Assembly: GCA_016933695.1 (NCBI GenBank)
Contig: JAFGAL010000010.1
Location: 1-64,000 of the forward strand
Source: Candidatus Zixiibacteriota bacterium
GTDB taxonomy: Bacteria; Zixibacteria; MSB-5A5; GN15; PGXB01
Length of the DNA: 64,000 bases
Reading direction: 5' to 3'
In this document: in pieces, positions 1 through 9,603 of the stretch
How positions within the stretch are numbered: the first letter of the stretch is position 1
Layout: the number at the start of each line of letters is the position of its first letter
Notes under the pieces: generated by a model
What the model saw: the letters and a program-made list of their open reading frames with translations, nothing else
What the model was told of the DNA's origin: nothing
Database searches by the model: none
Translations under genes and position numbers: made by a program

Positions 1-648
1 AAAATAACCCAAATAACTCTCATGTCAAGATAAATATCACCAAAATAATGAAATACTAATAATAGTAGTAATGATAGCAGGTGCTGTCATTGAGATAATC
101 GTTTATTACACCAAGGGCAAAAAACAAGAAATCACCGGTCAAAACAAGCTGACTCCAGCGGAAAATAATAGAATAATAATACCAATAATGTGAATAATGA
201 GTCTCCCCTTTGAGGGAGGGATAGGGAGTGGTTTCCTGTGTTTGCAAAACGAAAAACAGAAGGTTCTGATAGACCGATAGTAACACCTATGGGCTATTAG
301 GGGTGCCACGGCAAAAACCATCCCGGCCTTATAGTATGTGAATAATATCACAAAATACGGCATTTCTAAGTTGGGCGGAATATGGCAAACATGGCGCCAG
401 AGAGGTATTATTAGCGAGTGAAATTGGGGAGTCGGCCGCTTTACTAAAGGGTAAATCACCTGATTAAAACGACCCAAAAGGGGAGGGATAGACCGGTAGT
501 AAAGCAGTGAGTGCATGCTGTGAACATGATCGGGAGAGATGGATGTCGGGCGGCAAATAACGGATAAAAAAGTTTGACAAAACCTGCTGGCCGGGTTATA
601 ATTAGCGTCCTGTAGCAGATATGGAACTATCCAACGGAGGTTATCCTT
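1..648. other. Intergenic region with short degenerate repeats
   Basis: No convincing gene. The reading frames on the minus strand (56-286 and 139-516) lack ribosome binding sites and are full of low-complexity AT-rich codons. The region carries near-repeats: a 16-base block, gatagaccgRtagtaa, at about 270 and 488, and a gggagggatag core at about 213 and 480, which look like remnants of a dispersed intergenic element. The last 75 bases hold the promoter of the EF-G paralogue. Confidence 0.6.
574..602 (+). promoter_or_regulatory. Consensus sigma-70 promoter of the EF-G paralogue
   Basis: TTGACA at 574-579, a 17-base spacer, and TATAAT at 597-602: a perfect match to the sigma-70 consensus. Transcription would begin near 609. 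The SD GGAGG lies at 636-640, 8 bases before the GTG start at 649. This predicts strong constitutive expression. Confidence 0.85.
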
Positions 649-2733
649 GTGAAGATATTTGAAACTGAACAGATTAGAAATGTCGCCCTGGTCGGTCAGC
701 GGGGATGTGGTAAGACCAGCCTGGCTGACGCTATCGCATACTCATCCGGCATTACCAACCGACTTGGAAAAGTGGATGACGGCACGTCGCTTTCCGATTT
801 TACCGATGAGGAAATCAACCGCAAAACATCCGTTGGCCTGTCGCTCCTGGCCTGTCCCTGGAAAGACTGCAAGATCAACGTGCTGGATCTGCCCGGCCAT
901 CCGGACATGATCGGCGAGTTAATTACCGGTCTTTATGTTTCGGAAACCGCCATCATGGTTATTAATGCCACCGCCGGAATCGAGGTCGGAACCGAAATCC
1001 AGTATAAATACATCAAGAATTTCAACCTTCCGCGGGCATTCTTTATCAATAAAATCGAAAAAGAACATGTGAAGATTATTGAGATTATCAGGCAACTCCA
1101 GGATCGTTTTGGAATTAAAGCGGTTCCGGTGCAATTGCCGATTGGCTCCGGCCTGGAATACAAGGGCGTGGTGGACGTCCTGAAGAAAAAAGCGTATACT
1201 TTCGACGACAAGGGCAAACCGACCCTGACCGATATTCCTGCCGATCTTACCGACGCCGTGGATGAAGCTCGTCAGAAAATCGTGGAGGCGGTTGCCGAGG
1301 CCGATGACGCCCTTCTGGAGAAATTTTTCGATCGGGGAGAGCTTTCCGATGCGGAGATTCTTGAGGGATTGAAAAAGGCGATTGTCTCCAAGACCATTTA
1401 CCCGATTTTGATGGGTTCCGCCGACAGAAATTCCGGAGTCCAGTTGTTTATGGATTTCGTGGCGGAATACATGCCGTCGCCCAAAGCGCTCTCGCCGATC
1501 AATATGCTTAAGGGAAATCAGAAAGCGGACGAAATTATCGGCGTGGATATCGCTTCCGACGGCAAACTGGCGCTGTATGTGTTTAAATCTCTTTCCGAAG
1601 CCCACATCGGGGATATTTCGCTGTTTAAGGTAATCTCCGGCAAGGCGTTGCAGGGTGCGGACGTCCAGAATTTTAACCAGTCCACCTCGGAACGCCTCAG
1701 CCAGATATACTCCATCAGCGGCAAGGAGCGCAAGGAGATCGATGCCGTCAATGCCGGTGACATCGCCGCACTGGTTAAGCTGAAATCAACCAAGATGGGC
1801 GATACCCTGGCGCTGAAGGATATACCGGTTATGATGCCGAAGGTGGAGTATCCCGAGCCGGTTATGGATGTCGGGGTTCGCCCGAAGGCCAAAGGCGACG
1901 AGGAAAAGCTATCGACCGGACTTCAGCGGCTCAACGATGAAGATCCCACGTTCAAGATTGTTATCGATCCTGCCCTGCGTCAGACGGTGTTGTTTACCCA
2001 GGGGTCGACGCATACCGAAATTATCACCGGAAAACTCAACAAGAAGTTCGGGGTTGATATCGAGCAGTTCAAGCCCAGAATACCCTACCGTGAAACCATC
2101 AAGGGCAAGACCGAAATCCAGCATCGGTACAAAAAGCAGTCCGGCGGTCGTGGGCAGTATGGCGACGTCCATTTGCGGATCGAGCCGAATGTTCGGGGCG
2201 GCGGATTCGAGTTTTTAGACGAAATCAAAGGCGGCGTGATTCCCGGCAAGTTTATCCCATCGGTGGAAAAAGGTGTCGTGGAAGCCATGATTGACGGTGG
2301 TCTGTCCGGATCACCCGTGGTGGATGTGAAAGTGGCCGTGTTCTATGGCTCCTATCATGCCGTGGACTCTTCCGATATGGCCTTTAAGATGGCGGGGCTG
2401 ATGGCGTTCCGTGAGGGATTCCTCAAATGCACCCCGATTCTACTGGAGCCGGTCTATAATGTCGAAGTTCTGGTTCCGGACGAGTATACCGGCGACGTGA
2501 TGGGTGATTTGTCCAGCCGGAGAGGCAAGATCGCCGGGATGGATCCGGAAGGGCGCTATCAGAAAGTCCGGGCGACCGTTCCCCAGGCGGAGCTGTATAA
2601 CTACTCGGTCGATCTTCGTTCGATGACTTCGGGGCAGGGCATTTACTCGCGGACATTCTCGCATTATGAAGAGGTCCCGCGTGAGATTATGGACAAGGTC
2701 ATCGAAGAGGTCAAGCAGTCCAAAGAAGAATAG
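649..2733 (+). CDS. Elongation factor G-like translational GTPase (EF-G paralogue)
   Basis: A full-length five-domain EF-G homologue of 694 residues. The G domain (about 1-270) has the P-loop GQRGCGKTS and the G3 motif DLPGH. Domains II and III follow, then domain IV with the Gly-rich KKQSGGRGQYGDV segment, and a C-terminal domain V. The switch I region reads RKTSVG instead of the RGITI of canonical EF-G, which places it in the divergent EF-G-like (FusA2-type) group rather than the str-operon fusA; no rpsL, rpsG or tuf gene is adjacent. The G4 motif is NKIE, with Glu where NKxD has Asp. The GTG start is set by GGAGG 8 bases upstream. The gene stands alone, with its own promoter and terminator. 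Its role is probably ribosome-associated (translocation or recycling under special conditions); the exact function is unknown. Confidence 0.9.
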   Translation: MKIFETEQIRNVALVGQRGCGKTSLADAIAYSSGITNRLGKVDDGTSLSDFTDEEINRKTSVGLSLLACPWKDCKINVLDLPGHPDMIGELITGLYVSETAIMVINATAGIEVGTEIQYKYIKNFNLPRAFFINKIEKEHVKIIEIIRQLQDRFGIKAVPVQLPIGSGLEYKGVVDVLKKKAYTFDDKGKPTLTDIPADLTDAVDEARQKIVEAVAEADDALLEKFFDRGELSDAEILEGLKKAIVSKTIYPILMGSADRNSGVQLFMDFVAEYMPSPKALSPINMLKGNQKADEIIGVDIASDGKLALYVFKSLSEAHIGDISLFKVISGKALQGADVQNFNQSTSERLSQIYSISGKERKEIDAVNAGDIAALVKLKSTKMGDTLALKDIPVMMPKVEYPEPVMDVGVRPKAKGDEEKLSTGLQRLNDEDPTFKIVIDPALRQTVLFTQGSTHTEIITGKLNKKFGVDIEQFKPRIPYRETIKGKTEIQHRYKKQSGGRGQYGDVHLRIEPNVRGGGFEFLDEIKGGVIPGKFIPSVEKGVVEAMIDGGLSGSPVVDVKVAVFYGSYHAVDSSDMAFKMAGLMAFREGFLKCTPILLEPVYNVEVLVPDEYTGDVMGDLSSRRGKIAGMDPEGRYQKVRATVPQAELYNYSVDLRSMTSGQGIYSRTFSHYEEVPREIMDKVIEEVKQSKEE

Positions 2734-2750
2734 TTATTTCGTTTCAATAC

Positions 2751-2781
2751 AAAAAAAGGCCCTGTCGTAAGGGCCTTTTTT
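2751..2781. terminator. Bidirectional rho-independent terminator
   Basis: The stem is formed by aaaaaaaggccct and agggcctttttt around a six-base loop. A-tract and U-tract flanks on both sides let it end both the EF-G gene (plus) and the beta-helix gene at 2790-4790 (minus). Confidence 0.85.
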
Positions 2782-2789
2782 ATTTGCCG

Positions 2790-4790
2790 TCATTCTGTCA
2801 AATCACACGGCGGCGGGCCGAGCGGATCCCCATAGAGGTGATCGATCAGATATAATACATCCAGCAGGTTCACCACCAGGTCACAAGTGGCATCGGCGGC
2901 CCCGAACGGGTCCGGCGCCGGTCCGGCCGGCGTGGCATACAGATAATCGATAATATACAGAATATCCAGCAGATTGATTGCATCGTCGCGATTGGCATCG
3001 CCGTTCAAATAATGATACCCCTCTTCCACGACATACACCAGCGAGTCCACCGAACCATCAGCGGGCACATCGGCATCTTCCACGATAATACATTGCATCG
3101 AACCGTCAAGTCGAATGCCAACCGAATACGTCATCCCCGGTGGCGCCCCATCCTCCGGAATCACCTCAATGAGATATTCACCCGGGATGGGATAATAGAT
3201 CGTGACAATATCATAATACTCCGGGGCTTCCTCATCATAATCGGCAGGGTAGATATTTTGAGACAATGCCCCATATGCATCCTTGCCGATAAAATACCCA
3301 TCGGGGTCGGTTACCCAGAGATTGACCGGTGAATAGGCGGTGATATACAGGGGGCGTAGTTCATCGCAGTCCACTTCCCGTGCGCCCATCAGCACGCCGC
3401 ACGTGTTATGCAATGGGCTACAGGGTGACGCAGAGTGAATCCGGTAGTTCCGACTCACGAAATCGCAAAATTGCGGATTGGCCGATATGTTGCCGTTTAT
3501 ACCGGTATAATCACTGATCCCGGCATAATTCCCGTCGCCGTTGCCGAATACGTCATTACAGGTGATCGTGGTGGCCCCAGCGATACTCCCGGAAAGAACG
3601 ATTCCATTGGTATCGCAGTAGGCTACGATGCTATTGGCGAGCGTGAAAGCGCCGTCCAGTGTGTTTAAATATATCCCGAAATCATTATTGGCGATGGTAT
3701 TGGACTGCAATAAAACATCCCCGCCGCAGTATGAAACATACACTCCGATCCCCTCATTGTTGGCGATAAGGGTTCCGGTGACCGTAACATCAGGTTCAAG
3801 TGCCTCGACATAGATCGGACGGGCGTTATTATCGGTAAACGTGCAATTGGTGATCGTCAAGGCTCCCCGGCTGGATCCCCGATGCCGAACACCTTCGCTG
3901 TTACCGGCATACCTGGTATTGGTCATGGTGACATAGACATCCTCTCCGATAACTTCGATCCCGCCGTCGTTGTTGTCGATCTGGCAATCGGTGAAGGTCA
4001 AATGAATGTAATCGCTTGACAGCGTCATGCCGTAGGCAATGGTGTTATGATTCTCCTGAATGCGGCAATTGGTGAAATAGGATTGGTCACCGGGTTCCAG
4101 CACTTGCACCGCCTGTTTGGTGATAAAGCAATCATTGGCCGCAAACTGGTATCCCGGGTAATCGACATTGCACCCCAGCGCAATATTCCCACTGTCGATC
4201 GTGGAATAATTAAGCGTGAAATCCCCGAAGACGCCATAATCGTTCAAGAGGAAGTAACTGCTGTCAATCACACAGGGACTGCCGGTATACGCCAGGCTGA
4301 TCACCCCGCTGTCATTGAAATTGAACTGGCAGTTGCGAATTCGAGGTGTGCCCGCTGGGGTATCGATTCTCACCCCGGTTCCATTATTCATAAAAGTCAT
4401 GTTGCGTATGGTGGGCGCCGATTGAAGAATATACACGCCGTTCCGACTGTTTTGCACGGTAAAGCCGTCAATAATCGTATTGTTGTCCTCGAAACTCAGC
4501 TCCAGTTCAAATCCATTATAACTCTGGCTCTGGACATCGATGATAGTGGTTTCGGAGTTTTCCGCAAGCACCAAGATTGCCTTGCCGTCGAACGTGATAT
4601 TGCGATTTCCGGCTCCCGTCCAGGTCCGGGCTTCAACCAACACCGTATCATTATCCGATGCCAGGTCTATTCCGTCCTGGATGGTCCGCCCGTTGGCCTG
4701 GGTAACATGAATAATGGTGCCGCTGGTCGGAACGGCAAAACAGACAAAAGCCAGAAATACACTGAGAGTATAAAAAAGTGCATTACGCAT
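2790..4790 (-). CDS. Secreted right-handed beta-helix protein with C-terminal dockerin repeats
   Basis: 666 residues. An N-terminal signal peptide (about 1-24, ending near PTSG) is followed by a parallel beta-helix (about 30-470) of the pectate-lyase-like/NosD type, seen as repeated NCTF, NNT and I-N-F-N turns. A module of about 190 residues (about 480-666) begins at the AYSPVNLW segment and carries an Ig-like strand region. It ends in two dockerin-like calcium repeats, each with a GDAN-D or ADATCD loop followed by NLLDILY or NLLDVLY. The same module closes the neighbour at 4992-9380. The protein is probably exported to the cell surface; its ligand or substrate is unknown, and I see no catalytic motif. 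The start is supported by a GGGGGG SD just upstream. Confidence 0.85.
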   Translation of the reverse strand: MRNALFYTLSVFLAFVCFAVPTSGTIIHVTQANGRTIQDGIDLASDNDTVLVEARTWTGAGNRNITFDGKAILVLAENSETTIIDVQSQSYNGFELELSFEDNNTIIDGFTVQNSRNGVYILQSAPTIRNMTFMNNGTGVRIDTPAGTPRIRNCQFNFNDSGVISLAYTGSPCVIDSSYFLLNDYGVFGDFTLNYSTIDSGNIALGCNVDYPGYQFAANDCFITKQAVQVLEPGDQSYFTNCRIQENHNTIAYGMTLSSDYIHLTFTDCQIDNNDGGIEVIGEDVYVTMTNTRYAGNSEGVRHRGSSRGALTITNCTFTDNNARPIYVEALEPDVTVTGTLIANNEGIGVYVSYCGGDVLLQSNTIANNDFGIYLNTLDGAFTLANSIVAYCDTNGIVLSGSIAGATTITCNDVFGNGDGNYAGISDYTGINGNISANPQFCDFVSRNYRIHSASPCSPLHNTCGVLMGAREVDCDELRPLYITAYSPVNLWVTDPDGYFIGKDAYGALSQNIYPADYDEEAPEYYDIVTIYYPIPGEYLIEVIPEDGAPPGMTYSVGIRLDGSMQCIIVEDADVPADGSVDSLVYVVEEGYHYLNGDANRDDAINLLDILYIIDYLYATPAGPAPDPFGAADATCDLVVNLLDVLYLIDHLYGDPLGPPPCDLTE

Positions 4791-4845
4791 ATGTCCCCCC
4801 GGTAAAGGTGAAGAAGTCCCGAATTAATTGGAATCTTGATATATA

Positions 4846-4875
4846 ATAAAATACCGAATTCGTCTTGTTTGTCAA
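4846..4875 (-). promoter_or_regulatory. Probable sigma-70 promoter for the 2790-4790 gene
   Basis: Read on the minus strand: TTGACA (4870-4875), an 18-base spacer, and TTTTAT (4846-4851), about 56 bases before the ATG at 4790. The -35 is perfect and the -10 matches 4 of 6. Confidence 0.55.
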
Positions 4876-4962
4876 CAAGTAACACGATGTAAAGCACATT
4901 GTTGATCGGGTGAACTGGACTGTCCCTGCCGCAAGATCTCTGTCTTACCAGGTCCACAAATA

Positions 4963-4985
4963 AAAGCCCCCAGCGTGGGGGCTTT
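4963..4985 (-). terminator. Rho-independent terminator after the 4992-9380 gene
   Basis: aaagccccc and gggggcttt pair around a five-base loop, immediately downstream (minus strand) of the stop codon, followed by a U-rich run. Confidence 0.85.
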
Positions 4986-4991
4986 ATGCTC

Positions 4992-7900
4992 TTATCGGGA
5001 CAAATCACACGGCGGCGGGCCGAGCGGAGTGCCATACAAATTGTCAATCAGATACAAAATATCCAGAAGATTCAATACCTGATCGCAGTTGGCATCACCC
5101 GATCCCTCCGGATATGGTGCCGGGCCCGGCGGTTGACCGTAAATGTAGCTGATCAGGTGCAAGATGTCGAGCAGATTGATCGTATCATCACGAGTGGCGT
5201 CACCGTTGAGATAATGGAAATTCTCGACAACCTCATACCCCAGGGTGTCGGCCTGACCATCGGCGGGCACTTCGGCATCCTCGATAATGATGCACTGCAG
5301 TGATCCGTCCAGACGGATCCCGATCGAATACACCCCTCCCGGCGGGGCATCGTTTTCGGGCACGACGATGATCTCATAATCCCCGGGCAGGGGATAGTCG
5401 ATATGGACCGAGTCGTTGGTGATTTCCGTGTAACTGGCCGGAACGATACTCGTGAAAAATATCCCGTCCGGTGTTTTGCCGATACTGTCACCGGCCGGAT
5501 CGAAGATCTGCAGGTTAATCGGCGAATACCCCACAATAATCAATGGCGCGGGGGTGAGAGTGACATTCTCCGAAAACTCCGAGGTATTGCCATGGTGATC
5601 TGTGGCGGTTGCCGTAATCTTGCTGAATTGCGAAAACGCCGTTCCGATTTCATGGACAAAATCCCCGCCGGCATCGGCCGTATCACGACCGACATATGAG
5701 TATGCCTCCCCATGACCGGATCCATCCTCCGGTTCGAGCGTATCGCCACCCGGATGGGCCACATAGAGGTCGATTAGTGCATTGGCGAGAGCATGGCCGT
5801 ACAGCATGAACGTGGTATCAGGCGTGAAAACAACCGAATCGAATTCCGGGTAGTTCAGCAATTCGTTGGCGCCGGTGTCGGTGTCCCCCGCGTCATTTGC
5901 CGTCACGCCGTCATCATTCAAATCAATCCCCAGCCCCCCGTTGTCATAGATGAGAATATTCGTAATGGTATTATTGACCGATCCGGCTCCGGTTATCTCG
6001 ATTCCGTTACCGGCGAAACCGGCGATGGTTAATCCGCTGATGACATTGTCTGAGCTGTTTAGTACGATGCCGCTGTTAAGCGTTTTGCCGAATCCGGAAC
6101 CGTCCAGCACCACCGATCCGTCTCCGCCCGGGGCTGAGTTGCCGAGTATCACCGTCTCATTATCGGTAACCGTCGGCAGGGAAGAGGTCAGCGCGACCGC
6201 GCCTTCCATCGTGAACAGAATCGTGTCGCATCCGGCGTTGGTATTGGCCGAGTCGATTGCCCAGCGCAATGATCCCCGGCCGTCGTTGTCGAGATTATCC
6301 ACCACCACCGCGCCGCCGTAATTCAACGCTCCGATCAACTCATGACAACTATTATTGACCGGCGCGCAAGGCGAACCGTACTTGATATGAAAATCACTGT
6401 TGGCTGTGTTGCAGAACAGCGGATCGGCGGAGGTATTGCCGTTGATCCCCTCCTGTCCGACCAGACAACCCACATAATCGCCGCCGGTGTTTCCATATAT
6501 ATTGCAACAGGAAAGATTAACGGTTCCACCGGAATAACAAACTACCGCGTCATCATCGGAATCGGAGTATGCCAGTATACAATTGACCATATTTATGTCA
6601 GATTGATTAGCCTTAAAGATATTACTTCCAGGGTTGGAATTATGGGAGAATGTGCAGTTTCGCAAAACAGGAGAAGAATTGTAAAATGCCATTGCACCCG
6701 TGGCATCACTAACGGATGCCCCATTACCGATAAACAGGCAACTGTCAAACACTGGATCACCGGTATTGCATGTTATTGCGGCACCATAGGCGGGATCAAA
6801 ACAACCATTGGTGTCAAACTCGCAGTGCAGAAAATGCGGCGATCCGTTGGTGATATAGACGCCATTGCCATCGCTGAATAAACCAATGTTCACTGTGATG
6901 TTGCAGTCGACAATCTTGGGTGAAGCGCCGTCAATACGAATACCACGTTTTCCATACCTGATGGTAAATCCCTGCAGTTGAGTCAACGTATCTTCGTCAT
7001 TTTGAAAATAGATTAATTCATAGGTGAATGGATTAGTTTTTGACTCAATAATCGTGACCTCCGGGCCGTTTTCGGATTGCACGATGATCTGCTTGCCGGA
7101 GAAATCGATCTCACGGTTGCCGACCCCGTCATAGGTTCCGTCATGCACCAGCACCGTATCGCCGTCGGCACTCTGATCGATCGCGTGCTGAATTGTTTCA
7201 TAGGGATTGCCTGCACTCCCGTCGCCGGTGAGATCGCTCCCGGTTGTCGCTACATGCCAGGCGCGATGTGCATAGGATCCTTCATTAATAGAATGATATT
7301 GGTCGATCGCCGGATTGAGAAGACGGTCAACTTCACCTGACGGCCACAAGATACGGACACTATCGACTGCGGTTTGTTCTCCGATACCAAAATGGGGCCA
7401 GAGCTGATTTTGTGACCAGCCGCCGCCGGTATTGATTTCGCGCATCAGCACGGAATCACAATAAACCATAACCCGCGCCCCGATCGCGGAACGATTTGAC
7501 ATTATCCCCGTCAGACGAAACCCGATCCAGTGCCGGGTGCTGTTGCCCGGATACAGGTTATTACTGTATAGTCTATTGGCATCTCCTGATTGTCCCTCGG
7601 CAAGAATGTCCAGATCACCATCATTGTCGAAATCGCCAATGGCATGTGATGCTTTGTGACTGGAAGTGTTTGCGACACCGGCCGAATTTTCCGCCCTGTA
7701 AAATTCATTAAGGTCAGAATCATATAAAAAGAGAATGCTGGGGTCACCGGAGTTGTAATTGGATTCATAGATATCAAGATAGGAATCATTATTAAAATCA
7801 GCGAAATTGACAACCCGGATAACATCACCGGTGGGGCCGATCGCGTTGAAATCCACCGTTACGTCGGTAAATCCGGAACCGGCATCATTGCGATACAACC

Positions 7901-9380
7901 TGCTGTACGTGTCATAATAGACTCCCACAAAAAAATCAAGCCAACCGTCGAAATTAAAATCGCCGGAAGTTATTCCCTGAGATGGCCGCACACCGAGGCC
8001 ATATTCTCCCGTTTTATCGGTAAATGTTCCATCGCCGTTATTTTCAAATATGCGGGAAGTATTCCAGAAAGCGCTGACCACCAAATCCTGATAGGAATCA
8101 TTATTATGATCAAAAAATGATGATGCCGAAACATCAATTGAGCTGTCCAAACCGGCATCAACTGTTACATCGGTGAAGGTCCCGTCCCCGTTGTTTTTCC
8201 AGAGACTCATTACACCATTGGGTACCCCTCCCGGATCGTAGGAGGAAAACAGATCTACAAAACCGTCATTGTCATAATCGACCCAGTTGACCTTCCGGCC
8301 CGGCATATTGATCTGCGCACTTGCTGTCACATTGGTAAATGTCCCGTCGCCGTCATTATGATACAGCCGGATACTGTTGGTCTCGCCATTCTTGCTGATG
8401 GCGGCATCGATATGGCCGTCATTGTCGTAATCCGCCCAGGCTCCCGATAAATAGTCCGATGCATCAATGCCGGAACTCCCGGTCACATCGCTGAAAGTGG
8501 AATCGCCGTTGTTGCGAAGCAAAGTCCCGTGCTGATAAATATCCAGCAAATTGTCACCATTGTAGTCAACAAACTGCACATCGGCCCAGTTGGTAGGCAT
8601 ATCCACGCCGGCCGCCGCCGCAATGTCTGTAAAAGTGAATGATGGCAAACCCGTTGGATATTCCAACTCCGGCCGAATTGATGCCCCTGCCGACGTCACA
8701 AACATAAAATCCACGCCGGGGGAGACAAACGCACTATCCAATGGAATCTCCTGATTCGTTTCGCCGGCCAGAATCTGCACATTCAATGTACCCAATAACG
8801 CGTCGGTCTGAACCGACAACCCCGAACACCATAATGACCAGGCAATCACCACATCATTGTCGGTAGGGCGGATTGCGAATACTCTATTTAAATTTGGTAT
8901 AACCCCGCCGGTGAAGTCGATTGAGGTCACCTCGATATCGTCCGAGTTATAATGAAATCCCAGCGACAAACCGTAAAGCTCGGTTGCATTTGTAATATAA
9001 ATCGGAACCGCAATCGAATCACTGCCGGGGTAGGCATCGTACAGCGGAGAGCCGATACGAACACTGTATCCGGTTTGGGTCATATAGGAACAGGCCAAAG
9101 TGTCGGTGCAGGAGGGTGCAGGGCCGCCCCAACAGATGTAATTGCTAAGATATACAACGTCGGCAATATTAATGCTGCAGGTGTTGTCGACATTAGCGTC
9201 ACTGATAGGTGTTGGCGTTGGTGTATTTAAAACAATGTATGAAAGAATACATGAGACATCACCTAAATTAATACCGTCATGGTTATTCACATCCCCGCAG
9301 GTACCGAAGACATTGGAAAACCCCCCTATTGCAAGTAGAATTGCAAACAAAAGAATCAGTGTTCGATACGCCATAGCCAC
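4992..9380 (-). CDS. Giant secreted multidomain protein: dockerin, cohesin-like, VCBS/FG-GAP, ASPIC/UnbV, beta-helix, dockerin
   Basis: 1462 residues with a signal peptide (about 1-26). Domain order, by eye: dockerin-like pair (about 28-95); cohesin-like beta-sandwich (about 105-245, with the ELYGLSLGFHY strand); at least six VCBS/FG-GAP propeller blades (about 250-600, DYDNDGHID and DYDNDGFVD calcium loops); an ASPIC/UnbV domain (about 610-700, with WIGFRLTG and VRILWPSGEVD); a right-handed beta-helix (about 710-1010); a CSLREA-like GRGSLRWAID segment (about 1030-1160); a beta-sandwich region; and the C-terminal module with two dockerin repeats (about 1278-1462). The protein is exported and probably cell-surface or extracellular, with adhesin-like and scaffold-like parts. 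The ATG start follows GGGGAG with 5-base spacing. It is a neighbour and partial paralogue of 2790-4790 but has its own promoter and terminator. Confidence 0.85.
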   Translation of the reverse strand: MAMAYRTLILLFAILLAIGGFSNVFGTCGDVNNHDGINLGDVSCILSYIVLNTPTPTPISDANVDNTCSINIADVVYLSNYICWGGPAPSCTDTLACSYMTQTGYSVRIGSPLYDAYPGSDSIAVPIYITNATELYGLSLGFHYNSDDIEVTSIDFTGGVIPNLNRVFAIRPTDNDVVIAWSLWCSGLSVQTDALLGTLNVQILAGETNQEIPLDSAFVSPGVDFMFVTSAGASIRPELEYPTGLPSFTFTDIAAAAGVDMPTNWADVQFVDYNGDNLLDIYQHGTLLRNNGDSTFSDVTGSSGIDASDYLSGAWADYDNDGHIDAAISKNGETNSIRLYHNDGDGTFTNVTASAQINMPGRKVNWVDYDNDGFVDLFSSYDPGGVPNGVMSLWKNNGDGTFTDVTVDAGLDSSIDVSASSFFDHNNDSYQDLVVSAFWNTSRIFENNGDGTFTDKTGEYGLGVRPSQGITSGDFNFDGWLDFFVGVYYDTYSRLYRNDAGSGFTDVTVDFNAIGPTGDVIRVVNFADFNNDSYLDIYESNYNSGDPSILFLYDSDLNEFYRAENSAGVANTSSHKASHAIGDFDNDGDLDILAEGQSGDANRLYSNNLYPGNSTRHWIGFRLTGIMSNRSAIGARVMVYCDSVLMREINTGGGWSQNQLWPHFGIGEQTAVDSVRILWPSGEVDRLLNPAIDQYHSINEGSYAHRAWHVATTGSDLTGDGSAGNPYETIQHAIDQSADGDTVLVHDGTYDGVGNREIDFSGKQIIVQSENGPEVTIIESKTNPFTYELIYFQNDEDTLTQLQGFTIRYGKRGIRIDGASPKIVDCNITVNIGLFSDGNGVYITNGSPHFLHCEFDTNGCFDPAYGAAITCNTGDPVFDSCLFIGNGASVSDATGAMAFYNSSPVLRNCTFSHNSNPGSNIFKANQSDINMVNCILAYSDSDDDAVVCYSGGTVNLSCCNIYGNTGGDYVGCLVGQEGINGNTSADPLFCNTANSDFHIKYGSPCAPVNNSCHELIGALNYGGAVVVDNLDNDGRGSLRWAIDSANTNAGCDTILFTMEGAVALTSSLPTVTDNETVILGNSAPGGDGSVVLDGSGFGKTLNSGIVLNSSDNVISGLTIAGFAGNGIEITGAGSVNNTITNILIYDNGGLGIDLNDDGVTANDAGDTDTGANELLNYPEFDSVVFTPDTTFMLYGHALANALIDLYVAHPGGDTLEPEDGSGHGEAYSYVGRDTADAGGDFVHEIGTAFSQFSKITATATDHHGNTSEFSENVTLTPAPLIIVGYSPINLQIFDPAGDSIGKTPDGIFFTSIVPASYTEITNDSVHIDYPLPGDYEIIVVPENDAPPGGVYSIGIRLDGSLQCIIIEDAEVPADGQADTLGYEVVENFHYLNGDATRDDTINLLDILHLISYIYGQPPGPAPYPEGSGDANCDQVLNLLDILYLIDNLYGTPLGPPPCDLSR

Positions 9381-9476
9381 TCCCCGAAAAATCCGTTTTT
9401 AACCATGTATTGTCATTTTGCAATGTCATGCCGGTAAAGATAAAAATACATTACGGGTCGTGCCCAAACCCCTTTA

Positions 9477-9505
9477 AATATGGGCATTGACGACGATTTT
9501 GTCAA
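9477..9505 (-). promoter_or_regulatory. Sigma-70 promoter for the 4992-9380 gene
   Basis: Minus strand: TTGACA (9500-9505), a 17-base spacer, and CATATT (9477-9482). The start would be near 9470, giving a leader of about 90 bases before the ATG at 9380. Confidence 0.6.
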
Positions 9506-9551
9506 GTGACAAATGCTCTTCTTGGAATGTCCCGCAGTATTGCCGGATCAC

Positions 9552-9580
9552 AAAAAAAAGCCCACCGACGGCGGGCTTTT
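9552..9580 (-). terminator. Rho-independent terminator after the DUF3078-like gene
   Basis: On the minus strand aaaagcccgcc pairs with ggtgggctttt around a three-base loop, with one G-U pair, followed by a run of eight U. It lies just past the stop of the 9604-10515 gene. Confidence 0.85.
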
Positions 9581-9603
9581 GCGATTACTCTAAAACGGTA
9601 TCG

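Noticed and set aside
919..1605. Long minus-strand frame (228 codons) inside the EF-G gene
   Set aside because: Antisense shadow of a well-supported GTPase gene; no SD, no recognisable domain.
4047..4805. 252-codon plus-strand frame antisense to the beta-helix gene
   Set aside because: Composition mirrors the repeat-rich coding strand; no SD; overlaps entirely with the secreted protein gene.
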